The notes under the pieces are model-generated. The model was given only the letters and a program-made list of their open reading frames with translations. It was not told the origin of the DNA and ran no database searches. Positions 34,813 through 36,055 of a stretch of DNA of 36,055 bases are shown here, piece after piece. How positions within the stretch are numbered: position 1 is the first letter of the stretch; each line of letters opens with the position of its first letter. Source of the stretch: Alteromonadales bacterium alter-6D02 (lineage in GTDB: Bacteria > Pseudomonadota > Gammaproteobacteria > Enterobacterales > Psychrobiaceae); assembly GCA_002835545.1 (NCBI GenBank), contig PIZK01000035.1, positions 1 through 36,055 of the forward strand. The letters run 5' to 3'. Both the position numbers and the translations under genes were made by a program.

Positions 34813-35364
34813 ATGAAAAGAGCAATTTTATTTTTCCCACTTATCCTATTTATCGTGATCGGGGGCTTTTTATATAAAGGATTATTTTTAAACCCACAGG
34901 CGATGCCATCAGCTTTAGAAGGGCAGCCTGTTCCTGAGTTTAAATTGTTAACAGTCAATAACCCTGAGCGAGTAGTGACTAATAAGGATCTAACGGGAGA
35001 AGTGTACTTATTGAATGTTTGGGCGACTTGGTGTGCGGGTTGTAAAATCGAGCATCCTCATTTAATTAATATCGCAAATACTGGATTACCAATTTATGGT
35101 ATTAATTATAAAGATGAATTAGAAGCTGCCCAACAATGGCTGAAAGATTATCAAGACCCATATCAATTTACTGCTTATGATGTAAGTGGTCAGCTAGGTT
35201 TAGATTTGGGCGTGTTTGGCGCACCAGAAACCTTCGTTGTTGATCATCATGGTATTATTCGTTTACGTTATGCGGGAACTATTGATGAGAATATCTGGCT
35301 TAACAAAATTAAGCCGCTAGTAGACACCATTAAGCAAGAGGCTGCGTTAGTTGTTAAATCATGA
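34813..35364 (+). CDS. ccmG: Periplasmic thioredoxin CcmG (DsbE)
   Basis: CcmG is a membrane-anchored thioredoxin that keeps apocytochrome c cysteines reduced for heme attachment. From the ATG at 34813 the product has 183 residues (E. coli 185). It has an N-terminal anchor (about 4-24) and the active site WATWCAGC (C74, C77), with the conserved GAPETF near the cis-proline loop region. The frame could also start at GTG 34798, but that codon overlaps its own AAGG. Conversely, the ATG at 34813 is rather far from it. The stop overlaps the ccmH start by four bases. Confidence 0.93.
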   Translation: MKRAILFFPLILFIVIGGFLYKGLFLNPQAMPSALEGQPVPEFKLLTVNNPERVVTNKDLTGEVYLLNVWATWCAGCKIEHPHLINIANTGLPIYGINYKDELEAAQQWLKDYQDPYQFTAYDVSGQLGLDLGVFGAPETFVVDHHGIIRLRYAGTIDENIWLNKIKPLVDTIKQEAALVVKS

Positions 35365-35852
35365 ATAAGTTATTTTTATCCGTTTTTCTATTATGTCTAA
35401 GTATGAGTTTTTCTGTTCTAGCAAATTCAGTTGAAACCTATGAGTTCAGTAAGCCTGAATATGAAGTTAGATTTCACGAATTAAATAAGATTTTGCGTTG
35501 CCCTAAGTGTCAAAATCAAAACTTATCTGACTCAAACTCAATGATCTCTCAGGATCTTCGACGCGAAGTGCGCCGAATGCTTGAAGAAGGGCGCAGTGAT
35601 GAGCAGATTATGGAATACTTAGTGATGCGCTACGGACAGTTTGTACTATATAAGCCAAAGGTTGACCGTGTAACTTACTTCCTTTGGTATGGTCCGATTG
35701 GTTTTGCTGTTATTGGCTTAGGTATTTTGGGTTATGTTGTTGTGAGGCAACGTAGGAAATCGAAATCTGAAGTTGTCAAAGAATCGATTGAAGCGGAGCA
35801 ACAGCTTGATGATGACGAGCAAAAGGCTTTAGATAAGATTCTAGGTAAATAA
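35361..35852 (+). CDS. ccmH: Cytochrome c maturation reductase CcmH (short form)
   Basis: CcmH is a periplasmic thiol reductase that works with CcmF and CcmI in heme ligation. The 163 residues begin with a signal peptide (cleavage near 21), followed by the LRCPKCQNQNLSDSNS motif (C47, C50), a three-helix bundle, and one C-terminal membrane helix (about 110-132). It lacks the TPR half found in E. coli CcmH, which is encoded here by ccmI. It overlaps ccmG through ATGA and ends the block. Confidence 0.95.
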   Translation: MNKLFLSVFLLCLSMSFSVLANSVETYEFSKPEYEVRFHELNKILRCPKCQNQNLSDSNSMISQDLRREVRRMLEEGRSDEQIMEYLVMRYGQFVLYKPKVDRVTYFLWYGPIGFAVIGLGILGYVVVRQRRKSKSEVVKESIEAEQQLDDDEQKALDKILGK

Positions 35853-35860
35853 GACAGATG

Positions 35861-35889
35861 AAAGAGAGCAAACTTTGGTTTGCTCTTTT
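35861..35889 (+). terminator. Rho-independent terminator of ccmFGH
   Basis: AGAGCAAAC and GTTTGCTCT pair around a TTTG loop and run into TTTT. It begins 9 bases after the ccmH stop. Confidence 0.8.
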
Positions 35890-35972
35890 GCTATCTAGGC
35901 TTCCACTCACTGCAATCACCAGTACACTTATCACCATAAACACCTTCCTCATATGAATAAGCGTCACTTTAG

Positions 35973-35986
35973 GTGATGTAAATCAC
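35973..35986. promoter_or_regulatory. CRP-like palindrome at the right edge
   Basis: GTGAT-GTAA-ATCAC is a perfect 14-base palindrome that fits the core of the CRP consensus (TGTGAN6TCACA with the outermost base changed on each side). It lies after the ccmFGH terminator and so probably serves a gene outside the window to the right. Confidence 0.45.
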
Positions 35987-36002
35987 TAAAAAAGCCTTTT
36001 AT

Positions 36003-36017
36003 GTACATTAAATGTAC
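36003..36017. promoter_or_regulatory. Perfect 15-base palindrome GTACATT-A-AATGTAC
   Basis: Two seven-base arms flank a single central base, 16 bases after the CRP-like site. Close spacing to the window edge suggests an operator in the promoter of the next gene. The binding protein is unknown. Confidence 0.4.
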
Positions 36018-36055
36018 GCTTGAAATAAAAGATCAAAAAAGCCCTTGCCATGTGT

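Noticed and set aside
35880-35967. Minus-strand frames at the right edge: a hydrophobic 63-residue ORF, and in another frame a protein-like run EEGVYGDKCTGDCSEWKPR ending in TAG
   Set aside because: The hydrophobic ORF runs into ccmH and through its terminator. The protein-like frame has a stop just upstream and no start codon in about 25 codons. It could be a gene remnant, but it is too short to claim.
1-36055. CRISPR arrays, insertion sequences, prophage, toxin-antitoxin or defence genes
   Set aside because: I looked for spaced direct repeats, transposase or integrase motifs and small paired ORFs and found none. The only repeats are the 10-bp and 12-bp tandem arrays around the first gene.

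Overview
The window looks like ordinary chromosome from a moderately AT-rich marine gammaproteobacterium. The gene set and order resemble Alteromonadales such as Shewanella, Psychrobium or Colwellia. The markers are greB-ompR-envZ, an ilvGMEDA operon divergent from comM, and a large ccm cytochrome c maturation cluster. The genus is an inference from protein resemblance only. I see no rRNA or tRNA gene, IS element, prophage or CRISPR array. Nearly every gene belongs to a known family.

Layout: (1) 1-300 holds two UUCG-loop hairpins at the left edge and a 10-bp tandem repeat made of ribosome-binding-site-like units, leading into a secreted protein of unknown function (296-1135). (2) 1377-4078 holds greB and the osmotic-type two-component pair ompR-envZ. 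(3) 4214-5391 holds a peroxiredoxin-glutaredoxin hybrid and a two-CBS-domain protein. Facing them is a RegB/RegA (PrrB/PrrA, RoxS/RoxR) redox sensor pair (5428-7248). (4) 7526-9789 holds the RNA helicase RhlE and a tandem VOC-domain protein, which share a bidirectional terminator. (5) 9938-18481 is a minus-strand branched-chain amino acid operon: leader peptide, attenuator, ilvG, ilvM, ilvE, ilvD, ilvA. It is extended by a class V aminotransferase and a DapB that resembles the short Firmicutes type. (6) 18776-24945 holds comM, a RidA-family protein, a secreted S9 peptidase, a YihG-like acyltransferase and a LuxR-family regulator with a VpsT-like c-di-GMP signature. (7) 25101-28084 is a TRAP transporter (dctP-dctQ-dctM). 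(8) 28256-35852 holds the complete cytochrome c maturation system in two divergent blocks: ccmI and ccmABCDE on minus, ccmFGH on plus. The right edge has a CRP-like palindrome for a gene outside the window.

The genes fit a respiratory, redox-responsive lifestyle: cytochrome c assembly, a quinone/thiol-type redox sensor, thiol peroxidase chemistry and uptake of organic acids by TRAP. I did not find a clearly new multi-gene system. The points most worth checking are the extended ilv operon with its foreign-looking DapB, the unannotated ilv leader peptide and attenuator, the tandem Shine-Dalgarno array, the VpsT-like regulator, and the Cys-rich CBS protein paired with the peroxiredoxin.
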